Of a stretch of DNA of 64,000 nucleotides, positions 1 through 8,750 are shown one piece after another; the stretch's first letter is position 1; each line of letters starts with the position of its first letter. The stretch is taken from positions 3,986,001 to 4,050,000 of the forward strand of contig NZ_CP020330.1 in assembly GCF_002043005.1 (NCBI RefSeq), read 5' to 3'. This stretch comes from Martelella mediterranea DSM 17316 (GTDB lineage Bacteria > Pseudomonadota > Alphaproteobacteria > Rhizobiales > Rhizobiaceae). A program made the translations under genes and the position numbers. The notes beneath the pieces are model-generated. The model was not told the DNA's origin. It saw only the letters and a list, made by a program, of their open reading frames with translations, and did not search any database.

Positions 1-169
1 ACAGCTTTTCGTATTGCGCGAAGCCGACATAGTTCGATGACGGAAACAGCCGGGAATCCGTGAACGAAAGGCGCACGGACCAGACCATCGTGCCGATATA
101 GACCAGGATCACGGCCAGCCATGTCGGCGACAGCGCAACATAGGCGGCGAAGGGGTGTTTGCGTTTCAT
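1..169 (-). CDS. Sugar ABC transporter permease, N-terminal part (cut by window edge)
   Basis: Translating leftward from the ATG at 169 gives a protein beginning MKRKHPFAAYVALSPTWLAV, with a first hydrophobic helix and then a periplasmic stretch containing SVRLSFTDSRLFPSSNYVGF. This is the usual start of MalF/UgpA-type (binding-protein-dependent) inner-membrane permeases. Only about 56 residues lie inside the window, so the EAA loop is not visible. It follows the solute-binding protein gene on the same strand by about 150 bases and is most likely in the same operon. The family is clear; the sugar is inferred only from the neighbours. Confidence 0.8.
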   Translation of the reverse strand, partial: MKRKHPFAAYVALSPTWLAVILVYIGTMVWSVRLSFTDSRLFPSSNYVGFAQYEKL

Positions 170-323
170 CGGTTGTTCTCTATCGATGCGGTTGTCGCCC
201 GCCATGCCATGCCATGCCGAAGGCGACGGATCGCCGCCCGGCCCGCACGCCCGGCCGATCAGACAGCGACCGTCCGGGAGCGGCGAGGCCTTTGGCGCGA
301 TGTCAGACATTCATGTCCGGGCG

Positions 324-1556
324 TTACTCGAAGACCGCCGAGAACTGCGCGACCGCATCATCGATATCGGGCGACGGATCGCTCCAGAACTCGCCGACGA
401 AATCCGTCAGCATGCCCACCGCCTCCGGCGTGAGCGTGATCGCATGCTCAGGCACGATCTTGCCCTCGGCCATCATCGCCATGCCCTTCTGGGTGCACAT
501 GTCGAACAGCGACGCATCGAGATCGGTCCGCGCCGGAATGGAGCCCTTGTTGAGGCTGAACTCCACCTGCACGGCAGGGTCCATCACCACTTCCGCGATC
601 AGTTTCTGGGCCGCCTCGCCGTTCGGGTCGGAAACCTTGGGGAAGCCGAAGGCGTCGCCGATGTAGATCATGCCCGGCGTTGCCGGCGAAAAGGCGCAGC
701 CGAAATCTTCGCCCGGCACCTGTCCGGCCGTCGTGAACTCGCCCTTGGCCCAGTCGCCCATGAACTGGACGCCGGCCTTGCCGGTAATCACCATGGCAGT
801 GGCATCGTTCCAGTTGCGCCCCGGCGAACCTTCATCGACATAATCGCGCATTCTGCCGAAGATCTCGAGCGTGTTTCGAACGCCGTCCGAAGCCAGCACC
901 TCCTGATCGCCATCGGCGTAAATCTTGAGGAAACCGTCAAGACCGACCTGAGACAGCAGGACCATGTTGAAAACCTTGGTTTCCTGCCAGGCCTGGCCAC
1001 CCCACGCGATCGGCACGAGGCCGGCCGCCGCGAGCTTGTCCATATCGGCGAAGAACGCGTCCCAGGTCGTTGGCTCTTCGGTGATGCCGGCCGCCTCAAA
1101 GGCGGCCTTGGAGTAGAACATCCAGCTCTCGCCGTGAATGCCGGTCGGCGCAAGGTAGGTCTTGCCGTCATAGGTGATGTAGTCCGACAGCGCCTTGGGC
1201 AGCACGGCATCCCAGTTTCCGGCGGTCGCGACGTCGTCGATCGGGGTCATCAGCCCAAGCGCGATGAACTCCGCGGGATCCTTTCCGACGATAAGCTGTT
1301 TGACGGTCGGCGGGTCGCCGGCCACCAGTCGGTTCTGGAACGCGGCATTGGCATTTTCAAATCCGGCGATCGAGGAATTTTCCCACGTGCCGCCGCGTTT
1401 TTCGAATTCGCTCTTGATCGCCTGCAGCGCGCGTCCCTCGCCACCCGACGTCCACGAGCTGAAAACCTCCGCCTTTGGCGCTTCCTGCGCCTGGGCTGCG
1501 GCAAATGTCGCGGCTAGTGCTACGCTTGCGAGTAATAGTCTGGTTGTGTCGATCAT
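324..1556 (-). CDS. Extracellular solute-binding protein (family 1), sugar ABC transporter
   Basis: This is a 410-residue periplasmic binding protein. Residues 1-23 form a signal peptide (hydrophobic core ending AAAQAQ). The mature start, with EVFSSWTSGGEGRAL followed by GDPPTVKQL, resembles glucose/mannose-type family-1 binding proteins (MalE superfamily). I chose the ATG at 1556 because AGGTGGA lies just upstream and it precedes the signal peptide; the open frame extends further but has no signal there. It sits between the isomerase gene and the permease gene on the same strand and would deliver the sugar to that permease. No ATPase gene is inside the window, so one is expected beyond the left edge or elsewhere. 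Confidence 0.88.
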   Translation of the reverse strand: MIDTTRLLLASVALAATFAAAQAQEAPKAEVFSSWTSGGEGRALQAIKSEFEKRGGTWENSSIAGFENANAAFQNRLVAGDPPTVKQLIVGKDPAEFIALGLMTPIDDVATAGNWDAVLPKALSDYITYDGKTYLAPTGIHGESWMFYSKAAFEAAGITEEPTTWDAFFADMDKLAAAGLVPIAWGGQAWQETKVFNMVLLSQVGLDGFLKIYADGDQEVLASDGVRNTLEIFGRMRDYVDEGSPGRNWNDATAMVITGKAGVQFMGDWAKGEFTTAGQVPGEDFGCAFSPATPGMIYIGDAFGFPKVSDPNGEAAQKLIAEVVMDPAVQVEFSLNKGSIPARTDLDASLFDMCTQKGMAMMAEGKIVPEHAITLTPEAVGMLTDFVGEFWSDPSPDIDDAVAQFSAVFE

Positions 1557-1618
1557 TGTTCCACCTCTTCTGTTTTGGTTCGGGGCCGTTTGTCGCGGCT
1601 TCTCCGGTCGTTTTGATG

Positions 1619-2572
1619 TCAGCGATAGATTGGCAGGAGCGCCTGCCGGACGAGCGTCAGCCCGCCGGCGATGTCGCGCACGGGATCCGGAGCGGCATCG
1701 AGTTCGAGGATTGCCCATCCTTCGAAATTGCGATCGCGGAGAAGGCGGATCCAGGCGGGCCAGTCCACCCGGCCCAGGCCGAAACCGCAAAAATAGGGGC
1801 GATGGCGATCGTGGATATGCTCGTCAATCGGCGTTTCGGAGGGCATCGGCCCGATCGCATCCTTCCAGTGCGCGATGATCATGCGCTCATGATGACGATC
1901 GACGACTTGGATCGGATCGGAACCGGCGAGGATGATGTGGGCGGTGTCCGGGCACATGTGCACATAGGCCGGATCGGTCAGCAGCATCATCAGGTCGACG
2001 TCGCGCGCGGCGGCGAAAATGGAATGCGCCTCGGTGTGAACCGCAAGGCGCACGCCGCGGGCAAGAAGGGTCGCGCCAAGCCGGTTCAGGAAATCGGCGA
2101 TCGCCTTCGCGCGGTCAAGGTCGTGAAACATGGCCGGCTGTGCGCCCGGCGTCTGCCGCAAGGGCGCGCCGATGACCATGATGTCGCTGCCGCAGGCCTT
2201 CAGGAAGTCGGCATAGCGCTCGGCCTTGTCGATGATCGCTTCCTGCGCCTCCGGACGGGTGAAATCCCCGGCCGCCTCGAGCTCGGCGAAAAACCCGCTG
2301 CAAAGCGTCAGCCCGCGTCCGGAAAGAGCCTCCGCAAAACCCTCGACCGAGCCGTAGGTCTTGATCGCATCCTGCCAGTTGAAAGGCGAGAAGGTAAGCT
2401 CGACGCCTGTCACGCCGGAGGACTGAACGCTGTCGAGTATCCGGTCCCAGAAGGCGCGCGGCGCCTCGCGGGCATAGCTGATGACAGCCTCGTGATCGGG
2501 GACGTTCCAAAAGCCAGGATGGAAGAAGGTCACCAGGTCAACGCCAAAGCGGAGTCCGTCGCGGGAAGTCAT
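1619..2572 (-). CDS. Sugar phosphate isomerase/epimerase (xylose-isomerase-like TIM barrel)
   Basis: This is a 317-residue cytoplasmic protein of the AP-endonuclease-2/xylose isomerase-like TIM barrel family (IolE/IolI-like). Recognisable pieces are the metal-site strands: VELTFSPFNW near the N-terminus, VHTEAHS, CPDTAHI with its Asp and His, the segment IIAHWKDA, and the late ILELD. Such proteins bind a divalent metal and isomerise or epimerise sugars or inositols. The ATG at 2572 is preceded by GGAG. It is the first gene of the leftward sugar operon and lies directly opposite the LacI gene, so it should be repressed by that regulator. The exact substrate cannot be read from the sequence. 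Confidence 0.82.
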   Translation of the reverse strand: MTSRDGLRFGVDLVTFFHPGFWNVPDHEAVISYAREAPRAFWDRILDSVQSSGVTGVELTFSPFNWQDAIKTYGSVEGFAEALSGRGLTLCSGFFAELEAAGDFTRPEAQEAIIDKAERYADFLKACGSDIMVIGAPLRQTPGAQPAMFHDLDRAKAIADFLNRLGATLLARGVRLAVHTEAHSIFAAARDVDLMMLLTDPAYVHMCPDTAHIILAGSDPIQVVDRHHERMIIAHWKDAIGPMPSETPIDEHIHDRHRPYFCGFGLGRVDWPAWIRLLRDRNFEGWAILELDAAPDPVRDIAGGLTLVRQALLPIYR

Positions 2573-2659
2573 GGCTGCTCCAGTTTCTAGGCATGCTGCA
2601 TGGTTTGCGGAAAACGTATCCCGCATAATAAAATACAGCAATTTCAAAATGTTGCGAAA

Positions 2660-2675
2660 TGGCAAACGATTGCCA
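2660..2675. promoter_or_regulatory. LacI-type operator 1
   Basis: The inverted repeat TGGCAA-ACGA-TTGCCA lies in the divergent spacer between the isomerase and lacI genes. It shares the GGCAAACG core with the second palindrome 45 bases away. Symmetric A/T-flanked sites centred on CG are what LacI/GalR proteins bind, so this is probably the operator for the adjacent regulator. Confidence 0.68.
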
Positions 2676-2719
2676 TGGCTAGATAATAATCAAGCCTATA
2701 TTTATTGCAAGTGCTTTTT

Positions 2720-2733
2720 GGCAAACGTTTGCT
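2720..2733. promoter_or_regulatory. LacI-type operator 2 (perfect palindrome)
   Basis: GCAAACGTTTGC at 2721-2732 is a perfect 12-base palindrome with a central CG, typical of LacI/GalR operators. It is followed at once by TATAAG, which could be a -10 element for lacI, so repressor binding here would block autotranscription. Site 1 is nearer the isomerase promoter, which suggests one dimer per promoter or a loop between the two sites. Confidence 0.72.
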
Positions 2734-2788
2734 ATAAGCTTCCGGGCGGATTGGGCACCATGACGCAAATGTCTGGGAGGCAACAGAA

Positions 2789-3865
2789 TTGAACAGAAAA
2801 GACAATGTGACTCAGGACGAGCCGTCAGGTCCGCTGATGGCGGATGTCGCCCGGCTTGCGGGCGTGGCAATTTCGACGGTCAGCCGCGCGCTTGCCAATC
2901 CCGGACGCGTCAACGAAAAGACGCGCGCGAAGATCGATGCCGCGGCCAAGCAACTGGGCTACACGCCGAACGCCATGGCGCGATCTCTCAGGGTCGGCAA
3001 GCCCAACACCATCATGATTATCCTTCCCGGATCGCTCTACTACGGCGCGTCGCAGATCATTCCGCAGGTCCTGCAGAGCATCAACAAGTCGCTGATCAAG
3101 GCCGGCTACAATCTGATGATCGCCAACCTCGATCGCGACGAGACCTCGGAACGCTACATTCTCGACCTCGCCTTCGGCGGCACGGCGCGCGGCGTCATCA
3201 TCCTGTCCTCGAAATTGCCGGAAGTCGACGGCCGCTCGCTTGCGCAGGCGGGGCTGCCGGTCGTCTCGATGCTTCTGGACATGAGCGACGCCGGCACGCC
3301 GAGCGTCGTCACCAATGATCGCGCGGCCGTTCGCGCGGTATCCCGCGAACTGGTCGGACTGGGTCACAGGCGGTTCTTCTACCTGGCCGGGCCCGAGGGC
3401 AATTATCACGACGTGGAGCGCTATGCGGGCGTCGTCGAGGCATTGGCCGAGGCGGGCCTTGGCGAAGACGCGGTGGTGCGCTCGGGAGGCAGCCTCGACT
3501 ATCAGCAGGGCTTCAGAATCGGCCTTGAGGGCGTCGCCGATTTCGAAGCGCTCGAAAACCGACCGACGGCGGTGATCGCGACCAGCGACGACATGGCGAT
3601 TTCCTTCATGAGCGGCATCCGCAAGCTTGGCTTGCGCATTCCGGAGGACGTCTCGGTCGTTTCCTTCGACGGCTCCCCTGTCTGCGCCTTCTGCACGCCG
3701 CCGCTTTCGACGATTGAGCAGCCGGTGGAGGAGATGGGCCAGGCGGCGGCCGCCTTGCTGCTTGAGGCTATCGAAAACGGCCCACCGACGCCAGCGAGCT
3801 GCACTGTCGTTCCAAGCCGGCTGATCACGCGCGAGAGCATGGCGCCGCCTGCCCTATCGCGCTGA
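2789..3865 (+). CDS. LacI family transcriptional regulator
   Basis: This is a 358-residue repressor. An N-terminal LacI helix-turn-helix (roughly residues 17-40, ADVARLAGVAISTVSRALAN) and hinge helix (YTPNAMARSLR) are followed by a periplasmic-binding-protein-like effector domain to the C-terminus. The start is TTG at 2789, with GGGAGG 8 bases upstream; the next in-frame ATG (2837) would remove the residues just before the HTH and has no clear ribosome site. It is divergent from the sugar isomerase/transporter genes, with two palindromic operators in the spacer. The likely role is a sugar-responsive repressor of that operon and of itself. Confidence 0.9.
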   Translation: MNRKDNVTQDEPSGPLMADVARLAGVAISTVSRALANPGRVNEKTRAKIDAAAKQLGYTPNAMARSLRVGKPNTIMIILPGSLYYGASQIIPQVLQSINKSLIKAGYNLMIANLDRDETSERYILDLAFGGTARGVIILSSKLPEVDGRSLAQAGLPVVSMLLDMSDAGTPSVVTNDRAAVRAVSRELVGLGHRRFFYLAGPEGNYHDVERYAGVVEALAEAGLGEDAVVRSGGSLDYQQGFRIGLEGVADFEALENRPTAVIATSDDMAISFMSGIRKLGLRIPEDVSVVSFDGSPVCAFCTPPLSTIEQPVEEMGQAAAALLLEAIENGPPTPASCTVVPSRLITRESMAPPALSR

Positions 3866-3874
3866 ACGACCGCG

Positions 3875-3898
3875 CCACGTCGGGCCGTTCGGCCGTGG
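3875..3898. terminator. Possible bidirectional hairpin between lacI and the SDR gene
   Basis: CCACG and GGCCG are mirrored by CGGCC and GTGG, forming a short GC hairpin in the 48-base gap between two convergent genes. It lacks a strong T-tract on either strand, so it is only a candidate terminator. Confidence 0.3.
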
Positions 3899-3913
3899 GA
3901 AATCAGGGCAGCA

Positions 3914-4663
3914 TCACTTGACGGCTGAATTTCCGCCATCGGCAAAAAGCGCTGAACCTGTAACAAAACTCGATCCCGGGCCTGCGAGGAAGAGCGCGGC
4001 CTGCGCAATTTCTTCCGGCTGAGCTATGCGTTTCATAGCGTGGAGACCGGCGGCCCATTCCTTTTGCGATTGGTCACCCGCCATGCCGGTGTCCGTGCCA
4101 CCGGGGAGAAGTGCATTTGAACGGATATGCATGGCTCCATAATCGGCAGCAATGGCTTTGACCAAACCCATTAATCCAGCCTTGGCCGCTGCGTAAGCTC
4201 CCATGCCGGGAAGTCCCACGCTCGTCCCAACGAAGCTCGACGTGAAAATGATCGAGCCGCCACCGCGTTCGAGCATTGCCGGTATCTGGAAACGGCTTCC
4301 AAGGAAAGCCGCCGTGAGGTTTGTGGAAATGGTTTGATGCCATTCATCAGCCGTCATGTCTGCGATCGGTTTCATCGCCCCAACCGTCCCGGCATTGTTG
4401 AAGGCAATATCAAGCCCACCGAAAACCGTCGTAGCTGCTGCGACCAGCTCCTCGTGTGTGTCGGATGAGGCAACATCTCCGGCAACCAGATGCGCGCGTC
4501 CCCCCCTCTCCTCAATCCGTTTCGCCACGCTCTCCAAAGACGATTTGCCTCGTGCGTTCAAAACGACGCTCGCGCCTTCCGCGCTAAACAACAAAGCGGC
4601 GGCCCGCCCTATGCCAGAAGACGCACCGGTGATAATTGCAACTTTATTCTCTAGAATTCCCAT
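3914..4663 (-). CDS. SDR family oxidoreductase (glucose 1-dehydrogenase-like)
   Basis: This is a 249-residue classical short-chain dehydrogenase. The nucleotide-binding motif TGASSGIG is at residues 12-19, NNAG near 89-92, the catalytic Ser near 142-143, and Tyr157/Lys161 in YAAAK. All active-site residues are present, so it should be an active NAD(P)-dependent oxidoreductase. I chose the ATG at 4663 because AAGGAG stands 7 bases upstream; a start 9 codons earlier has no such site. It is convergent with lacI, is separated from the siderophore genes, and shows no operon partner. The substrate is unknown. Confidence 0.88.
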   Translation of the reverse strand: MGILENKVAIITGASSGIGRAAALLFSAEGASVVLNARGKSSLESVAKRIEERGGRAHLVAGDVASSDTHEELVAAATTVFGGLDIAFNNAGTVGAMKPIADMTADEWHQTISTNLTAAFLGSRFQIPAMLERGGGSIIFTSSFVGTSVGLPGMGAYAAAKAGLMGLVKAIAADYGAMHIRSNALLPGGTDTGMAGDQSQKEWAAGLHAMKRIAQPEEIAQAALFLAGPGSSFVTGSALFADGGNSAVK

Positions 4664-4821
4664 GAGTATTCTCCTTGAATTGGAGATCAATGGGATAAGG
4701 AAAATCCTAGTTTCCGGACACCCGATTCCTGCACAGCCGGCGCCCGCCCTTTCGCTTCCGTCTGCACAATGAGGCGCGGAAGATTCTCTACTGGCTGATC
4801 TGTTGTCTGGCTTGTGGGGTA

Positions 4822-5880
4822 TCAGCGCACGTCGTCACTGTCGCGATCCCAGTACCAGGCAACATACATTTTCTTCCGGTCGTGCTGCCGATTTTTCAGG
4901 AGCGCGCGGATATCGCGGATGTCGCTTTTCTCGCAGGCGATCCAGACGAAGGTTTCGCTGTCGAGGTCGGCGAGTGCATGGTGGATGGTTTGCGCCAGTC
5001 CCTCGGTTCCGGCGGACGAGCGATGCAGCCAGGTGAGGTCGAGTTCGGCCGCCCCGCCGATTGCCTGTTCCTCCGAAGCGCTTTCCACCACGATGATCGC
5101 CGTCAACTTCGTTCCGGCCGGCGCCTCCTCGGCGATACGGGCGATCGCGGGAAGGGCGGCCTCGTCGCCGGCAAGGAAAATGTGTTCTGCCTCGGGAACG
5201 CCGCCGCCGCCGGGGCCGAGAAACGCCGCCCGGTCGCCGGGCTTTGCATCGCGAGCGAAATCGGCGCCCGGCGTGGCAATGCCCGGGGCCGGGTGCTGAA
5301 GGAAATCGACCCAGACTTCGCCGCGTTCGATATCGACGAAGCGGATCGTATAGACCCGGATCAGCAACGCATCCTCGCCCTCCGGCCATTTGATCCGTCC
5401 GTCTTCTCCGATCACCGGCCAGACCGGCTCCCGGCCTTTTGGCGGCACCAGCAGACGGACATGCATGTTGCCGCCGACGAACGGCGTCAGATCGGCGCAG
5501 ACGAATTTCACCCGCAGCATGTGCGGCGTGACGGTTTCGGTGGCGACGACCCGCACCTCATGCAGGTTCGGGGGAACGGCGGGCGGAGGCGGATCGGACC
5601 ATGACAATTCCAACGCCTCCCCGCCGGCGAAATAGAACAGGTGCTCGGCGAGCATGGTGCGCAACAATTGCAGCCTTGCGGCGCTTTCCGCCGCAAGCGC
5701 GATCCGCAACTGGTTGCCGTCCAGCGATATCACCGCCTCGCCGCCCTCGCCGGCAATCGTCACGCAGTCACCGGTTCTTGTGACATCGGCATGGTCGGCG
5801 AAGTGCTCGGCGGCCATATCGAGCATCGCGCGCGCATCTTCGGGCCGGGCAAGGCCGGACAGGCGGAAAGTCTCGGTCAT
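4822..5880 (-). CDS. Siderophore-interacting protein, NADPH-dependent ferric-siderophore reductase with DUF2218 domain
   Basis: This is a 352-residue cytoplasmic flavoprotein. Residues 1-95 match the DUF2218 domain often fused to this family. The rest is a ViuB/SIP-type reductase: an FAD-binding barrel containing VRVVATETVTPHMLRVKF and the flavin motif RVYTIR, then a nucleotide-binding domain with FLAGDEAALPAIARI. The C-terminus KMYVAWYWDRD is typical. It would reduce imported Fe(III)-siderophore to release iron. It is the last gene of the uptake operon, 13 bases after the ATPase gene. AGGA precedes the ATG at 5880. Confidence 0.9.
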   Translation of the reverse strand: MTETFRLSGLARPEDARAMLDMAAEHFADHADVTRTGDCVTIAGEGGEAVISLDGNQLRIALAAESAARLQLLRTMLAEHLFYFAGGEALELSWSDPPPPAVPPNLHEVRVVATETVTPHMLRVKFVCADLTPFVGGNMHVRLLVPPKGREPVWPVIGEDGRIKWPEGEDALLIRVYTIRFVDIERGEVWVDFLQHPAPGIATPGADFARDAKPGDRAAFLGPGGGGVPEAEHIFLAGDEAALPAIARIAEEAPAGTKLTAIIVVESASEEQAIGGAAELDLTWLHRSSAGTEGLAQTIHHALADLDSETFVWIACEKSDIRDIRALLKNRQHDRKKMYVAWYWDRDSDDVR

Positions 5881-5893
5881 GATTGTCGTCCTT

Positions 5894-6697
5894 TCATAAC
5901 GTGCCGCTGTGATGGCGTCCCATCGGCAGCATCATCGGTCGCGCGGATACCGGATCGGTGACGATCCTGCTTTCGAGGCCGAAAATCTCCCTGATGTGGT
6001 CTTCGGTCAGAACGGTTTCGGGCGTGCCGGCGACATGCAGCCGCCCCGCCTTCATCGCGACCAGATGGTCGGCGTAGCGGGCCGCAAGGTTCAGGTCGTG
6101 CAGCACCATGACGATGGTGGTTCCGTTCTTACGATTCAGGTCGGTCAGCAGATCCAGCACCTCGACCTGATGGCTGATGTCGAGAAAGGTGGTCGGTTCG
6201 TCGAGCAGCAGGATATCGGTCTGCTGGGCCAGCACCATGGCGATCCAGACCCGCTGGCGCTGGCCGCCGGAAAGTTCGTCGACGGCGCGGTCGGCAAGGT
6301 CCGCGGTTCCGGTCGTGTCGAGCGCAAGGGCAACCGCCTGGTCATCCGCGGCACTCCACCGCGAAAACATGGTCTGGTGAGGATGGCGTCCCCGGCTGAC
6401 GAGATCCGAAACCGTAATCCCCTCCGGGGCCAGTGGCGACTGCGGGAGCAGGCCCAGCGAGCGTGCCAGTAATTTCGTCGGTGTGCGGTGGATGGCCTTG
6501 CCGTCGAGCAAGACCTCTCCGCGCTTCGGCGTCAGAAGCCGCGACAGCGTCTTGAGCAGGGTCGACTTGCCGCAGGCATTGGCTCCGACAATCGCCGTGA
6601 TCTTGTTCGGCGGCACGTCGAAGCTGAGGTCTTCGAGGATGGTCCGGTCGCCATAGCCGGCGAAGATTCCTTGGGCGCCAAGGGTATGCTGGATCAT
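5894..6697 (-). CDS. Iron-siderophore ABC transporter ATP-binding protein (FecE/FepC-like)
   Basis: This is a 267-residue ABC ATPase. Walker A GANACGKST is at residues 38-46, the Q-loop is LLPQ, the signature ELSGGQRQRVWIAM starts near 141, Walker B and the catalytic Glu are in DILLLDEPT, and the H-loop is VLHDLN. The length and the sequence around the signature are those of FecE/FhuC/FepC proteins. The ATG at 6697 overlaps the stop codon of the upstream permease (ATGA), showing translational coupling. A longer open frame runs upstream but lies inside the permease gene. It powers uptake through the two FecCD-type permeases encoded just upstream. Confidence 0.94.
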   Translation of the reverse strand: MIQHTLGAQGIFAGYGDRTILEDLSFDVPPNKITAIVGANACGKSTLLKTLSRLLTPKRGEVLLDGKAIHRTPTKLLARSLGLLPQSPLAPEGITVSDLVSRGRHPHQTMFSRWSAADDQAVALALDTTGTADLADRAVDELSGGQRQRVWIAMVLAQQTDILLLDEPTTFLDISHQVEVLDLLTDLNRKNGTTIVMVLHDLNLAARYADHLVAMKAGRLHVAGTPETVLTEDHIREIFGLESRIVTDPVSARPMMLPMGRHHSGTL

Positions 6698-7728
6698 AGC
6701 GAACCTCTGTTGACCCGGATGATCAGGTAGATGAGATAGGGCGCTCCAAGCGCACCGGTGACGACGCCGACCGGATAGCGGGCGGGAAGAAGGAACTGCC
6801 CGGTATAGTCCGCCACAAGCACGAGGCACGCGCCCACCAGCGCTGCGGGCACCAGCAGCGAGCCGTTGTTACGCATGATCCGCGCCGCGATCGGCCCCGA
6901 CAGGAAGGCCACGAAGGCGATCGGCCCGGTGATCGCGGTCGCGATCGCAATCAGGCCAACCGCCGCGATGGTGATCAGGAGCCGCGTGCGCGCGACGCCA
7001 ACGCCGAGCGCGGCAGCCGTGTCGTCGCCAAGCCGCAGCGTTTCGAGATCGCGCGTCCGGCTGAGGAGCAGGCCCCCGAGCAGGACGAGGCTGATCGCAA
7101 GCGGCATTGCCTGATCGAGCCGCGCACCGTTGGTGCTGCCGGTCAGCCAGCGCATCGCCTCCTGCAGATCCCACATCGGCGCGCGCGAGAGAACATAGGC
7201 GATCACGCTTTCGAGCATCGAGGAGACGCCGATGCCGACGAGGATCAGCCGCGTGCCGGCAACGCCGTTCTTCGCCGCAAGCCCGTAGACCAGCAGCGCC
7301 ACGCCGAGCCCGGCGGCAACGGCAAAGACCGAGACCACGGGCCCATCCAGCGACAGCACCACGATCGCAAATACCGCCGCGGCACTCGCCCCGGAGCTGA
7401 TGCCGATAATGTCCGGGCTTGCCAGCGGGTTGCGCAACATGAGTTGGAAGGCGACGCCGCCAAGACCGAAGCTTGCGCCCGCAAGAATGGCAAGCACGGC
7501 GCGCGGCAGACGCAACTGGCCGACGGTGAAGGAGAGGCCCGGCACATCTCCGCCCATGAGCACGCGCAGGACATCGCGCGGCGGCGCGAAAGATTGGCCG
7601 AGCATCAGCGTCAGCGCGAAGAACGCCGCGAGCAGGGCGAGAAACAGCGCCAGGAAAAACCGCCGATGCCGGGCGCGGCGGGCTCTTGTCGCGCTGACGA
7701 GCCGGAATGTCGGGGAAAGATCCGTCAC
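6694..7728 (-). CDS. FecCD-family iron-siderophore ABC permease (second subunit)
   Basis: This is a 344-residue inner-membrane permease with about ten hydrophobic segments. Family hallmarks include LRLPRAVLAILAGASFGLGG, LMLRNPLASPDIIGISSGA and GPIAFVAFLSGPIAARIM. It starts with GTG at 7728, overlapping the TGA of the previous permease (GTGA), with AGGTG 8 bases upstream. The protein would form the FepD/FepG-like heterodimer with the neighbouring permease. A basic N-terminal extension (ATRARRARHRR) precedes the first helix, as is common in the FepG-type subunit. Confidence 0.93.
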   Translation of the reverse strand: MTDLSPTFRLVSATRARRARHRRFFLALFLALLAAFFALTLMLGQSFAPPRDVLRVLMGGDVPGLSFTVGQLRLPRAVLAILAGASFGLGGVAFQLMLRNPLASPDIIGISSGASAAAVFAIVVLSLDGPVVSVFAVAAGLGVALLVYGLAAKNGVAGTRLILVGIGVSSMLESVIAYVLSRAPMWDLQEAMRWLTGSTNGARLDQAMPLAISLVLLGGLLLSRTRDLETLRLGDDTAAALGVGVARTRLLITIAAVGLIAIATAITGPIAFVAFLSGPIAARIMRNNGSLLVPAALVGACLVLVADYTGQFLLPARYPVGVVTGALGAPYLIYLIIRVNRGSL

Positions 7729-8750
7729 AGTTCACGCACCTGTTGACGCCTGACGATCCAGATGAAGACCGGCCCGCCGACCAGCGCGGTGATGATGCCG
7801 ACATCGACCTCGCCGGGGCGGCCGGCGATGCGGCCGATGATATCGCTCGCCAGAAGCAGGATACCGCCGCCAAGGGCTGAAAACGGCAGGAGCCAGCGGT
7901 GATCGACGCCGACGATCAGGCGGCAGGCATGTGGCACCACGAGGCCGACAAAGCCGATCGGCCCGCACACCGCCGTCGTCGCCCCGCACAGGAGAACCGC
8001 CGAAACCGCGGCAACGGCGCGGCCGAGGGCGACGTTTTCCCCGAGGCCGGCGGCCAGTTCGTCGCCCAGCGCCATGGCGTTGAGCTTGCGCGCGGAGATG
8101 AAGGCGAGCGCGAGACCGACGACAAGGAACGGCAGAACCGGAAGGATGCGCGAAAATGTGGCCCCACCGACGCCGCCGATCTGCCAGGAGCGGATGCCGC
8201 CGGCGATGTCGCCTCTCGGCAGCACGATCGCCATGACCAGCGAAGCAAACGCGATCGAGGTTGCCGCTCCCGCAAGCGTCAGCTTCAGCGGCGTCGCCCC
8301 GCCGCGGCCGAGCGAGCCGACCAGATAGACGAAGACGGCGGTGATGCCCGCGCCGAGGATCGCGGTCCAGATATAGGCGTTGGAGGAGCTGATATTGAAC
8401 CAGGCCACGCCGATGACCACCGCCAGCGCCGCGCCCGTATTGACGCCGAAAATGCCGGGATCGGCCAACGGATTGCGGGTGATGCCCTGCATCAGCGCGC
8501 CGGAAAGCCCGAGCGCGGCCCCTGCCAGCACGGCAAGCGCCGTGCGCGGAATGCGCATCGCCACCACGGCTTCGCCGATCGTTTCATCATGCCCGGCAAT
8601 GGCGGCGGCGATGTCGGAAAAAGACACGCCGCGCGTGCCGATCGCCAGCGAGGCCGCCGCCAGAACGACGACAGCGAGAACGGCCACGGTCAGCCAGAAC
8701 ACTTTCCCGCCGCCACCAAGGCCGGAGGCTATCGTAACCTGCCGCCTCAT
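7725..8750 (-). CDS. FecCD-family iron-siderophore ABC permease (first subunit)
   Basis: This is a 341-residue polytopic membrane protein of the BtuC/FecCD family. It carries MRIPRTALAVLAGAALGLSG, GITRNPLADPGIFGVNTGA and the conserved segment GPIGFVGLVVPHACRLIVG. Its ATG at 8750 overlaps the stop codon of the binding protein gene (ATGA) and its own stop overlaps the next permease, so the set is translationally coupled. The pairing of two different FecCD subunits is usual for hydroxamate or catecholate siderophore importers. Confidence 0.93.
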   Translation of the reverse strand: MRRQVTIASGLGGGGKVFWLTVAVLAVVVLAAASLAIGTRGVSFSDIAAAIAGHDETIGEAVVAMRIPRTALAVLAGAALGLSGALMQGITRNPLADPGIFGVNTGAALAVVIGVAWFNISSSNAYIWTAILGAGITAVFVYLVGSLGRGGATPLKLTLAGAATSIAFASLVMAIVLPRGDIAGGIRSWQIGGVGGATFSRILPVLPFLVVGLALAFISARKLNAMALGDELAAGLGENVALGRAVAAVSAVLLCGATTAVCGPIGFVGLVVPHACRLIVGVDHRWLLPFSALGGGILLLASDIIGRIAGRPGEVDVGIITALVGGPVFIWIVRRQQVREL

